From: Spirodela intermedia
Taxonomy: Eukaryota > Streptophyta > Magnoliopsida > Alismatales > Araceae
Direction of reading: 5' to 3'
Assembly: GCA_902729315.2 (NCBI GenBank)
Contig: LR746268.1
Coordinates: 6,493,501 to 6,557,500 of the forward strand
DNA: 64,000 nucleotides
In this document: positions 10,457-20,747 of the stretch, in pieces
Layout of the letters: every line of letters starts with the position of its first letter
Position numbering within the stretch: position 1 is the stretch's first letter
Notes under the pieces: model-generated
The model's database searches: none
Told to the model about the DNA's origin: nothing
What the model saw: only the letters and a program-made list of their open reading frames with translations
Program-made: the position numbers and the translations under genes

Positions 10457-13400
10457 ATGGCGGGGATTTCGTACCTCAGCCCATGCGGGTGCGAGCGAAA
10501 ATGGGTGCGTGCTGCAGAAGTCGGGTCGGGTCTCCGCGTCTCTCGCTCTGCAGATCGGGGGGCGAAGAGATTCAGTTTCTCGATGTCTTCCGAGGTAAGA
10601 GCGCATGCCGAAATCCGAATATCGTTTGCCGAGGTCCTCTTTTCTGGATCTCACCACGAATTGTTCTTCCACCATGTTTATTTATAACAATCCAGAAACT
10701 TTGAAGGAGCCATAGCGTCCCTCCCTTTCCCCCTCCCCCTTCCCACCCCCCGCTCTGTTTCTGCCTTTTATGTTTTTTTTCCGCTTGTTACTCGGTTCTT
10801 TTCCTATCCCATAGCGAAGTTCGTAGCTTCCTACATTAGTTACAATGACTCACAGTAGTGACAGTCTATCTCTGGTATCACATGGAATCAGTAGCTACGG
10901 TGTGGTAGAGCTGCAGTCTAGGTGGTAACTCCACAGGTTTTGAATAATCAATCATTTAGTTACATATTATTGGTTTTTCACGGAAATTTAGTCCTTTCAC
11001 CATACCTTGTATAGTTTTTCATTTAATTTATGCATTAAACATGGTGATGATGGTGTTGGTGTTTAGATGGTATTTCGGTGAATTCTGCTCGAACTTTTCT
11101 GCGCAATCTTTTTGTTAGGGGAATCTCTCTGGCGGGAAGAAAAATACCGAGTTGATTTTTCTTAACTACCGCCAGGGGTAACTTGTCTTCTTTTCACTGG
11201 CCATTTTCAATGCAAGCAACTGTAGTTCTGTTTCTGAGCGTGGACCAATGTTCTCATACTAGAAAGTGGTTTCTGGAAATGTCGAGCGCTAATCTGCCGA
11301 TTTTTTGGGTTTTGTTTTTTAGGTGTATGCATTCTCAAGTGGTCGATTATCCTCCAGTTCAGCAGGGAAGGCACCTACGGCAAATGTTAATCGCTGTGTT
11401 AATATGGCCTTGGTAGATGAAAGACCCTCCCGTAGTCTACAAATGCCTACGAATACTGGAGTCCTGGTAAGCTTCCTGCGAGCCATATCTCGTGCTTAAT
11501 ATTTAAATTTATTTGATTCCCACTGAATTACCTATTCTTCATCATTTGGCAGGCCTATGATCTGGTTCAAGGAGCTCTGGTAAGTTCAGTCATACTTTTA
11601 ATGGATGGAATCTGAAACATCTCTGCTTGTGTTTCTTCCCTATCTTGAAGCAATTATTTTCTTGAACTTCAGAGACATATTTCTCTCCCGATCTAGGGAA
11701 CCATGTTTTGCATTTTCTTGGGATGTATTTTCTGCTATTCAGGAGACATTTTCCGTTTTCCACACTTTAATGATGTAAGAGTCATTATTTAGAAGATGAG
11801 AATATTCAGATTCCCCGTTCATCAGGACATAATTTTTTTTAGAATTTAAAATTTTGCGCCTGTTTTATTATCAATATCATTTATTTAGAAACATTGTGCA
11901 GGTTAGATGGAATTCTTTGATGGACAAGTCAGTACCTGATCCACCAACTGCTGTTCTTCTTCATGGAATTCTAGGTTGCAGGAAAAACTGGGGTTAGTAT
12001 TTGTCCTGGGTACCTTAAATATGCTGTAACTTTCGTGATTCCAACTGCATATCTTTCCGAGTTAAATGGCTCACCTTTCTGCATCATCGTTCTAAGACAA
12101 GGGAAATGATTTTTTGCCACTTATAAATTTTAATAGATTAAATGAAAGCCGAAAAGTAGGTGTTGATGGTTCAGACAAGCAGATGATCTGCAGTGAAAGT
12201 GCCATTCTTCATAAAACTACTTGCTACTTATCTCTCTGTAAGAAGCAGCTCTCATCTCCTGGGCCTCCACATGCTAATAAGTAAGATTTCTGCCTCGATT
12301 CGGTGGCATAACAGGTGAACCCTTGTTATGAAGGACACCTGTGAGCTGGCTTAGTTTAGTGTACGATATGCCAAAAAAAAAAAGAAAAAAAAGAGGAAGA
12401 TGAAGAAGAATAGTTCAGCTTCGTTTTCCTTAGACCAGTTCCCCAATGGCTGCCATTGTATCTCTGCTCAACTTATTATGGAGCTACATCGACACCTGGC
12501 TAAACCTCAGTGTTGTACTCTAAAAGTCATGCTGAACTGGGCTCCAGATGCTTGTCTTTAGCCATGATTTTGTTTTTTGCCTGCATGCAGTTTTAGTCAG
12601 CTGCAATTTTATTTTTTTCAGCTATTCACCCTTATTTATTTTTCACCTTAATCCTCAATCATCAGGATCCTTTGCTAGAAGATTAGGCCAAGAGTTTCCA
12701 ATGTGGCAGGTATTTTGGACTCGACAATGTCTTTGTTTCTGAGTTTTAAGCCAGACTTTGAATCTATGTCGATTAATTCCATTTTCTTTCATAGAAAGTA
12801 GCTTTTTGTTGCATTGGGGTTTCCCTCGTGTCGAGAAAACCATTTTCTATTTCGTCCTTTAAATTTATTCTAACTTAATCTAATATTTTCAAACAGTTTC
12901 TTTTAGTTGACTTGCGTTGCCATGGTGAATCTACAATGTTGATGAAGCATGGCCCTCACACTGTCGCATCGGCTGCTCTCGATGTTCTAAAGCTGGTACC
13001 CTGTTCGCTCCTATTTCCTTTTATACCTTAATATTAATCTTCCTTTTTTTTCTTTTTTTCTTTTTAAATTTGATCCCTGATCGGATACCACCTTGTGGAT
13101 TCCTGCTTATCAAATTGGTTTATTATTCAGCAATCCTGTTTACGAGTTACTCTGTGGATTTATAGGTGAGGCAGCTCAGAGTGACACCCCGAGTCTTGAT
13201 TGGCCACAGCTTCGGTGGAAAGGGTATCCTTTCTCTTCGTTTACGTCCCTCTAGTCATTTAATGTTCATATTAACCTCGCTCATGGCGCCTCTGGTTTAT
13301 TTTTTATTTATGAATTATATGTACTCTGTGCAGTGGCCTTGAGCATGGTGGAACAAGCAGCGAAGCCTCTTGCACGGCCTGTTAGGGTAAAAATCTCTGT

Positions 13401-14454
13401 CGATATGTTCATAAATGTTGAATTTTCTGGTTTCGTAATTTATGTCCCCTTTTTTTTTATATATCCGAAGGTCTGGGTTTTGGATGCAACACCAGGGAAG
13501 GTTCGCCCAGGAGGCCATGGAGAAGATCGCCCCGGTGAACTCATAGCATTCCTCAGTCGAATGCCCAAACAGGTATATATCCTCAGGCGTCTTCCTCATC
13601 TCCTTACTGCATTGCATCCCCATTTTCTCATTTGATGTTGTTGTGGTTTCCAAGGTTTCCTCCAAACGAGAAGTCGTTGAAGCGCTTCTTCGGGAAGGCT
13701 TCTCTCCAGATGTATCGCAGGTGCGTTAAGAACTGAGATCTTGCTCCGAGAATCATCCGTCCAGTATATGAACTGCTGTGTCTTTCTCGTTCTTAGTGGG
13801 TGGCGACAAATCTTCGGCGGACCGAGGATTCGGGATCCTCATCGCCAGGTTTCTCCTGGGTCTTTGACCTAAATGGCATCTCTGATATGTATCGATCGTA
13901 TGAAGAAACAAATTTATGGTATTTTCCTCGATCTAATGATTCAGTTAATTTCCCTTCTCCTCGGTGCACTGATCTCCATACTCAATATAGTTTTCCGTTG
14001 ACTTTTGTTCCTGTTTCCGTACTCCTGCAGGAAAGTAGTCGAGGATGTCCCCCGAGGAGTCCACGTAAACTTCCTCAAAGCAGAAAGAAGCCTGCACAGA
14101 TGGGCTCTCGAAGATATCCAGAGAATCCACGCTGCGGAGGAGTTGGCTGCAGAGGAGGGCGCTGGGGTCCAGATGCATGTTCTTGAAGATGCTGGTCATT
14201 GGGTATGGGAATCTGGCATCATGAGTCTTCCTTTATCCTCTAGGGTTCAGTTTCTCAGATCGAAACCAGGCATCGAATTCATCCATTCGTATTTATAGCA
14301 CTGCTGGAAAGGCCTTCTATGCCTCCGATCGATGGGATCCTGGCTGATTCTCTTCCCTGTTTCGTGCCGTGCTGTTCTTCAGGTTCATACGGACAACCCA
14401 GATGGACTGTTTAGGATTCTCTCCTCAACCTTCCACGGATTCCAGAAGAGGTGA
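10457..14454 (+). CDS. Alpha/beta hydrolase, ABHD11-like (At4g10030 type), probably plastid
   Basis: Thirteen exons give 395 residues with every junction in phase: 10457-10594, 11323-11466, 11553-11579, 11902-11992, 12666-12709, 12897-12995, 13166-13223, 13334-13386, 13471-13572, 13655-13720, 13797-13918, 14031-14202, 14383-14454 (stop TGA). Alpha/beta-hydrolase hallmarks are present. The oxyanion segment LLHGILGCRKNW is near residue 124. The nucleophile elbow is LIGHSFGG with Ser196. The C-terminal catalytic His is in EDAGHW (His371). The strand-turn VWVLDATPG is probably near the acid residue region. This architecture matches ABHD11-like esterases; the plant homologue At4g10030 is recalled from memory. 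The first ~45 residues are basic and serine rich, suggesting a plastid transit peptide. The substrate is unknown. It diverges from the PPR gene and is followed 568 bases later by PSB33 on the same strand. Confidence 0.9.
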
Positions 14455-14821
14455 AGCTTCAGAGCTGTAGACTATTTATTCTCTGACAAAGGGAAAAATT
14501 ACAACGTCATTGACGTCGTCGGAACGCGCTGGAGATCCGCGGGGAGTTAATTCTAGGGTTCCTGAGATCCTTCGCAAGAGCTAATTTCTGTGACGTGATT
14601 CTTTCAGATGTTGAAATTTCCGGCCTTCCGAGGTCCTCCTCCAATGTTTTTTGCTCAATTTAAGCAATAAATCCCCCCCCCCTCCCCGCCCTTTTTTTTT
14701 TCTCTACCATCGTCCACAAGATCCCCCACAGAGAAATAGAGGTACGACCTTGAGACAGCAGCCTTCCATAGCCGCCTCCGTTGACCGCTAGGATCCGTGG
14801 GGCCGTCTACGAATTCAAGCC
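14455..14821 (+). other. Spacer between hydrolase and PSB33 genes
   Basis: Holds the 3' untranslated part of the hydrolase gene and the upstream part of the PSB33 promoter. It includes a C-run followed by a T-run near 14670-14700. No coding exon is supported. Confidence 0.6.
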
Positions 14822-14828
14822 TATAAAT
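14822..14828 (+). promoter_or_regulatory. TATA box of PSB33
   Basis: TATAAAT, 195 bases before the PSB33 ATG. A transcription start about 30 bases downstream would fall inside the CT tract at 14841-14887, a common arrangement for plant leaders. Confidence 0.65.
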
Positions 14829-14840
14829 GAGGCCACGCCA

Positions 14841-14887
<47 letters not shown>
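14841..14887 (+). repeat. (CT)n tract at the PSB33 transcription start
   Basis: Almost pure CT dinucleotides for about 47 bases, directly after the TATA box. It is probably in the 5' leader. CT-rich initiator or leader tracts are common in plastid-protein genes of plants. Confidence 0.85.
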
Positions 14888-14890
<3 letters not shown>

Positions 14891-15022
14891 GTATCTCACA
14901 TCATCGTCATCTGCATCCTGTGGTCATGGAGGGCCTTCATCGGCGGACCTCTTATCGCGATTTTCTCCGTTCCTTTAGGTTCGGGGGGGGTGTGGGGTAA
15001 CCGGAGCTCGGTGCTCTTCACC

Positions 15023-17185
15023 ATGGCGTCAGCGACCAAGGTCTCCTCCGCCGCAGCAGGATCGGTGCTGTTCTCGGCGGCGCCGCCCGCTCGGGGACGC
15101 CCCTGCTTCTTCCCCCTGAAGTCCTGTCGTCTCCTTCCTCTCCGCCAGTCTATCTCCCGATCCGCTCGCAGGATTTCCTGCGAGGCGACGGAGGCCTCCA
15201 AAGTGGCGGAAGGCGGGGGAGCAGCGGCCTCCTCTCCGCCTGGTGGCGACGGGAAGAACTGGGTCCCCGTCGTGCCACTGGCGGCGCTGCCCAAGGGGGA
15301 GCGGCGGGTGATCATTCAGGGCAACGAGACCATCCTGCTCCTGTGGTACAAGGACGAGGTGTTGGCCATTGAGAACAGATCCCCTGCGGAGGGTGCCTAC
15401 AGTGAGGGCCTCATCAATGCCAAGCTCACGCAGGTGCCTGTTCTTCTTCCCTACTCTGAGATAATCTTCATTTCCAAGCTTCTATCGATCGGCATCTGCT
15501 CTGGATTTTCTGTTGCTCGATCATCTATAATGGTTAAAGTTATACCGTGTCGATTGCCCTAGAAAAGGCATCTGACGACTGGGGGGACGTGTCATTAGGG
15601 ACAATGGGGATGAATTCGGAAGGCGTTGGGTGCCTAATTCTTCGAAGGATCAAAGTATTTCCTCAAATTTTCTTCTATGAGGGATCTAGATTCTGCCATT
15701 GATCGGGAAATGCATCCTTCCAAGTGAGAGGAGCATCCTCTGGATCAGACTGTCCACATGGAAATCTTCAGGATAAATTGGTACCAGGGTTCATTCATCA
15801 CTATGATTCAAGCCCAATAGTACAAATGTCTGGTTTCAGAACGGCAAGATAGAAGGACGCTGAAGCTAGAGAACTGCTTTAAGCAGTTTCCTAAACATGT
15901 TTGAGGTCAGAGATTGGTAAGTCTTGTGTGGGCCTTCTCGCAGTAGGCCAGAAACAGTGATTCAGTAGCTGGAGTCTTATCTGTCTCTGAAACTTTGTTT
16001 ATGAAATTCTTGTTTATTTTCTAAAAAAAGAACAAGATTTTTTAAAAAAATACTAATTATATTGGATAATGAACAGGTTATTGCCTATTAAATTGCGGAA
16101 ATTAGTATGCATTCGCACCACACATGGACAACTATTCCGATACATTACGTGGTTATTTTGGCAATGGTTTTTCTTTCAAAACCAGACTATGATAAGAATA
16201 AATCACCACATATTACTATAAATTTTCTCGACTTTACTGTTACGAAGAAAATTTTCCTGTGTTCTCTTTTTGTGCGAGGTAATTATATTTTCCTTGTCTT
16301 TATTCAAAGTTTCCAGGATGGCTGTATAGTCTGTCCAACCACAGATAGCACCTTCGATCTTCGGACTGGGGCAATAAAGGAATGGTACCCCAACAATCCT
16401 GTCCTCAGGATCCTCACTCCAGCATTGAGAAATCTCTTCGTGTATCCAGTGAAAACCGATGACGAAAACATCTACATTAGTACGGGAAGTGCCAGGCTTG
16501 GAGAATCTGCAGAGATCGTCTTCAGTGGCAGATCTCAACCTGGTGTGACGGCCTCTGATGTCAATGTGGACGAGGTAGGCTTTTATGTTGGTGAATAGTT
16601 TTCATATATCGTGACTCTCGATTAATAATATGAGAACAACCTCATGGGAATCGGCATGATCAAAGACTTCTCTTTTACAATGCTCAACATCCGGAAGAAG
16701 GAATATGTAAATAGGCATTGAATGATCACCCATGTTACTCTTTTTTTTTCTTACATTGTGCAATTGGCGACTAGAAAACGTATGTGGGTATGATCAGCAA
16801 ACCTTCTCAAGGCGAACTATATCAGATAAATCTAACATTTCAATTTTAAATGTTTTTATCTTTTTTTAATGATATGTTTTCCTTGATGTTAACTGTCACT
16901 GTACTTTTTTTTATTTATGATATATATATATATATATATATATAATCTGATGGAGTTTTATGGATGCGTGATTTCTAATGTCTCTTTCAGGTGAGAATGG
17001 TCATTGATGAGGACGTTGGGGGGTTTGGTTTCACAAGCAAGAACGAGGTGCTGAATGGCAAAGCAGCTATAATTGGATTCCTGCTATTGCTAGATTTTGA
17101 GCTCTTAACTGGTAAAGGGATCCTCAAGGGAACGGGCTTCTTGGACTTCATCTACGCCTCTTCAAAGGCTTTCGACTCCTTGTAG
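15023..17185 (+). CDS. PSB33: PSB33/LIL8, Rieske-fold thylakoid protein (At1g71500 type)
   Basis: Three exons, 15023-15433, 16317-16574 and 16991-17185 (stop TAG), all phase 0, give 287 residues. I recall the same length for the Arabidopsis protein. Order of parts: a Ser/Arg-rich chloroplast transit peptide (about 1-55); a Rieske-like beta domain (about 78-205, including NWVPVVPLAALPKGE, CIVCPTTDSTFDL and IKEWYPNNPVL); then a C-terminal hydrophobic helix. The two places where a true Rieske protein has Cys-x-His and Cys-x-x-His read SPAEGAY and CPTT, so a 2Fe-2S cluster is not expected. The C-terminal helix contains NEVLNGKAAIIGFLLLL (Glu242, Asn245, Gly246), like a light-harvesting-type helix. 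In Arabidopsis this thylakoid protein supports photosystem II organisation in changing light (known for the family). Introns hold an AT microsatellite. Confidence 0.95.
16920..16945. repeat. (TA)n microsatellite in PSB33 intron 2
   Basis: About 13 TA units, 45 bases before the exon 3 acceptor. Confidence 0.9.
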
Positions 17186-17256
17186 ACTAGCCTGCTCTTC
17201 TTCCGGAAACGCCCGAGATTATGATGGTCCCGGGGTCCCCAGAAATGTGAGTTTAG

Positions 17257-17258
<2 letters not shown>

Positions 17259-17312
<54 letters not shown>
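17259..17312. repeat. (CT)n microsatellite
   Basis: About 54 bases of pure CT just after the PSB33 stop codon, probably in or near its 3' untranslated region. Confidence 0.9.
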
Positions 17313-17315
<3 letters not shown>

Positions 17316-17621
17316 GGCCTCAGCATCTTCTCCTGTGAACCTTCATCAACTATAGATATTGATAATTATTCATGCTTTTCTATGTCCTAATTTCCCAAGA
17401 AAGTTTTTCCTTGGGTGTCCATACTGAACTAGAGCTACTCTGTTCTCCATGGAAGAGCCATCAAACGTGACCCGTCCTCTCTTGTTCTGGCTGCGGGTGT
17501 GGTCACTGGTTGGCGTCACCGTTCAGAAAGAGATCGGGACGTACATCAGAACGTACGAATACTGCACTTTTCTCTGGATCGGCCGCACACCCATCTGTTA
17601 AAGTCTACAAATACTGTGCCA

Positions 17622-17658
17622 CTCTCTCTCTCTCTCTCTCTCTCTCGCTCGCTCTCTC
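17622..17658. repeat. (CT)n microsatellite with CG interruptions
   Basis: About 37 bases of CT ending in CGCTCGCTCT variants, in intergenic sequence. Confidence 0.85.
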
Positions 17659-18454
17659 CATTCAAAAAATCCGCTTCGATGGGCAGTGGGTTTGTTTTTT
17701 CTTTTTGACTCCTAAGAATGCATTATGCCCTCATTTTCTATTGGTTAGGTCTTTATATATCAGATTCGGATCCCCCGCCCATTTGGTGGCATTGCTTTAC
17801 ATATCAGATTCGGGTTCAAGAGATTGTGATAGGCTCGCAAACAGGGCCCGAATGCACAGACAGGAGAGAAAGAGAGATCAACGAAATGAACTGATTGAGA
17901 TAACACGAGAAAAGGGGGCCGGAGGGTTTCCAAAGAAAACCCTTGAATAGTTCAAAAAGTGTCTTGGTGTGATACGGCCCACGGGCCCATTTTACACTCT
18001 TAAGTCCAATAAAGTTTAGGGCCGTGGGTGGTTGTTCAGGCCCAGTAGCTGGTCTAATTTGAGCGTTGGGACGGGACCCAACAGATTGGAGGTGATCTCC
18101 TCAGTCCCTGAGAAATTCCGAGTATCTTAATGCCTAAAATATATGCATTTACTTATGTGTATATCATGTAGAGAGAACCTAAAAATGAAATTTTCAATTA
18201 ATGCAGGTACTTGGGCTTCCAAAGTTTAATTTATTACCGTTAATCTCCTCAAAGAGGTTGATTTTTCTCACTCAAGGGAATTATACGACGCCATCATAGT
18301 TGCACTTTTGCCGACGATCTTCTGACAGTTGGCTCTAATTGACGAGCCGCCCACATTCATACAAGGTAGGCCGCGTTCCATCTGCCCCTTCGACGTCCCG
18401 ACATGGCCGGCTGCCAAATAAGATTATGTGGCACCCACTCGCGCCGCCCTGCCG

Positions 18455-18751
18455 TTGACTAGTCCACGCTCCAATGTGGTCAACTAGCCGACTTTAAATG
18501 CGCAACGGTTCGAAGGTCCACATACTTTGCTTGTCGACCCGCCGCAACAAAAGAAAAATAAGTCCGACTCTTCGTGTGACGGGAAGGAGCCATCCACGCG
18601 GCTCAACCAGAATCATCCACTGCGTTCGACGGTCTGTTGTACACCATCACCGAGATGTGATAACTGGCCGTCTCACACTGGTATGACGACAAGCCACAGA
18701 GCTGGCCTTTGACCTCCAGAGGAGAGCATGTGTGTACACGTTTTGGGTCAA
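18455..18751 (+). promoter_or_regulatory. W-box cluster upstream of the ERF gene
   Basis: Four TTGAC[C/T] elements lie within 300 bases: 18455-18460 (TTGACT), 18478-18483 (reverse TTGACC), 18709-18714 (TTGACC) and 18746-18751 (reverse TTGACC). WRKY factors bind this core (established). Clusters are more telling than single copies, but function here is inferred. Confidence 0.5.
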
Positions 18752-18801
18752 CTAGGAGCTTGAGGGGGACGGCGGTTCAAGTCTCCACCCGGGGAAGATA
18801 T

Positions 18802-18807
18802 TATATA
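18802..18807 (+). promoter_or_regulatory. TATA box of the ERF gene
   Basis: TATATA, 55 bases before the ERF start codon. This implies a very short leader of about 25-30 bases. Confidence 0.65.
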
Positions 18808-18861
18808 CAGGGTCCTTGCTCCATCCCAGAGGCAAATACCATCATATCGGGAGTTGTCTGA

Positions 18862-19326
18862 ATGAATCAACGGGGGGCAGCGAGCAGCGGCGGAGGCGGC
18901 GAGATGAGGTACAAGGGGGTGCGGCGGCGCAGGTGGGGAAAATGGGTGTCGGAGGTGAGGGTTCCGGGGAAGAGGGAGCGGCTGTGGCTGGGATCTTTCG
19001 CCACACCGGAAGCTGCCGCGGTGGCCTACGACACCGCCATGTTCTACCTGAAGGGGCCCTCCGCCGCCGCCGCCGCGGGTCTCAACTTCCCGAGGAGGCT
19101 CCCCGCCGGCGCGTGGGCCGGTCTCTCCCCCCGGTCGATACAGAAGGTGGCCTCGGACAAGGGCGTGGCGGCCGACGCCGAGCTGGCCTCCAGCTGGCTC
19201 GTCCCTCGCCGGAAGCCGCCGGAGAAGCCTCTCACTGTGCTCGGCGGCGGTGCAACTCGGGGAGAGAAGCGTGTTGTTGTCTTCCCCTTCGATACCTCCG
19301 TCGACGACATGGACATTTATCTGTAA
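18862..19326 (+). CDS. AP2/ERF transcription factor, DREB-type (ERF020/ERF021-like)
   Basis: An intronless gene for a 154-residue nuclear DNA-binding protein. The N-terminus is short and glycine rich. A single AP2 domain occupies about residues 17-75: it opens [17 protein letters not shown], continues [16 protein letters not shown] and closes GLNFP. The WV at the third-strand position typical of the DREB branch is present, as is the conserved WLG block. An alanine run (AAAAA) extends the end of the domain. The C-terminus ends in an acidic stretch ([12 protein letters not shown]) that could be an activation motif. The closest type by domain and size is the ERF021 group (At1g71450), which fits the neighbouring synteny. 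The ATG at 18862 was chosen because it follows the TATA box at the right distance. The sequence is very GC rich. The subgroup is inferred. Confidence 0.9.
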   Translation: MNQRGAASSGGGGEMRYKGVRRRRWGKWVSEVRVPGKRERLWLGSFATPEAAAVAYDTAMFYLKGPSAAAAAGLNFPRRLPAGAWAGLSPRSIQKVASDKGVAADAELASSWLVPRRKPPEKPLTVLGGGATRGEKRVVVFPFDTSVDDMDIYL

Positions 19327-20747
19327 GCCGGAGAAATCCGTGTTTTTCTAGTAGTGTTTTACGGGATGACGTCCTCATTACCGGTTGGCAAGAGGGAAAT
19401 GTATCAAACCAAGAAAATGATGTGCACGAATGAGCCGCGTAATGGAACACACCTCCGATCCCGCTGGATGATATGTAGGAGTGAGTTTTATAGAGTGACC
19501 GCCATCGCGATCCCATGAAATGATGTGTAGGAACGAATGAATTCGCAGGCTGAACGCGCTCGTGAGCCCATGGAGGAAGCTTTCCTTCTCTCTTTCCTGG
19601 TACTAAGCATGCCGGGTACACCAGGCTCCACTGAAACAAGGAGACAGAGAACCACCATCTTCGTTCGCCGTGGGCTTCCATTCGACTGCCCGTCTGCCTC
19701 GTTATGGTGAAGCAGTCCGGGGAGACCTTCCAAACACAGGATTTTTCTTCCTAACGAGGTATGAAAAGACGACGAAACCGCTGACAGAATGTTCCTGAAT
19801 GCCCAAAGTCAACGAGCCCCAGCGCCGGCCTTCTCCTTCGCCTAACGGGAAAGCTCCGATCTTGGTCGACTTTATCGTCCTCCGTCGCCATTATCTAACC
19901 CACGATCGCCTGCATCGGATCCGACGGGTCGTCGTGCGCCTCCCCGGCTTGTACGACGACAGTTTCTGCAGGAAACGTGGAAAACGGAAGGGATTGAGCA
20001 CCGAGGAAGAAAGAAGAAGGAAGGTTCGATTAGTGGGTTGACCTCGGGCCCGATCTTGTATCTTGGTTCCCGAGTGGCTTGTCGACGGTCCTATTCTGCT
20101 GGGAGCCTCGAACTTCCGCGCAAGAATAATTCTAACACCTTGTTCAATGCCTGTTGGTCAAACCGCTAGCTGACGAGGAGAACGGCGGGCATCTTTGACA
20201 GATTGTCGAGGTTGTTATTCGGTGGGTCAACTCTTTCGAAACCTCGAAAGTCCACGGCCGGAATTGATCTTCTCCCCTGGCCAACTGATAAAATCCAAGG
20301 TCGTTGACCCTCCCATCGGCGACGCCTTCTCTTCTCGTTCCTCTCTCCAACAGCTCTTCTTCGACATCAACCACATGACTAACATCTTAGAGTCGACTGG
20401 TTCCGTCCTGCTCCATGGAGGATTTTCTTTCGGAACAAGCGCCCGATGATTCATTCCGTCCAATGGTAGTAAAAGAAAACGGAAGGTGGAGATGAGCATT
20501 AACTATGATCGACCATCTTGGATTTGTCCACCGAAGAACACCACGTTGACCTCGAAAGGCTTTTTCCCGTATTAAAATATGTGGCTCAAACCACGTCTTA
20601 TTGAAGTTCCCTCGACAAACACAGGGATCGTCGTTTTATTCAGACCTAATCGAGATCCCAGGCACCCCAAATTGAACAGAAAATGCAGAGAAGCATGGGC
20701 ACAACCTCTTAAGAAGCTAGCGCGATAACGACGGGCGGCGAGCTTGC
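19327..20747. other. Convergent spacer between ERF and HSD genes
   Basis: The ERF gene ends at 19326 (plus strand) and the dehydrogenase gene ends at 20748 (minus strand), so this 1.4-kb stretch holds both 3' flanks. Several open frames of 76-149 codons exist on both strands, but none shows a known motif or splice support. Scattered GTTGACC motifs occur. I see no gene. Confidence 0.6.

Larger units (their letters stand above)
17186..18454. other. Intergenic region between PSB33 and the ERF gene
   Basis: Contains the 3' flank of PSB33 and two long CT tracts (17259-17312 and 17622-17658). Open frames here (for example 17510-17950) run through the CT repeat and have no known domain. I see no gene. 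Confidence 0.6.
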
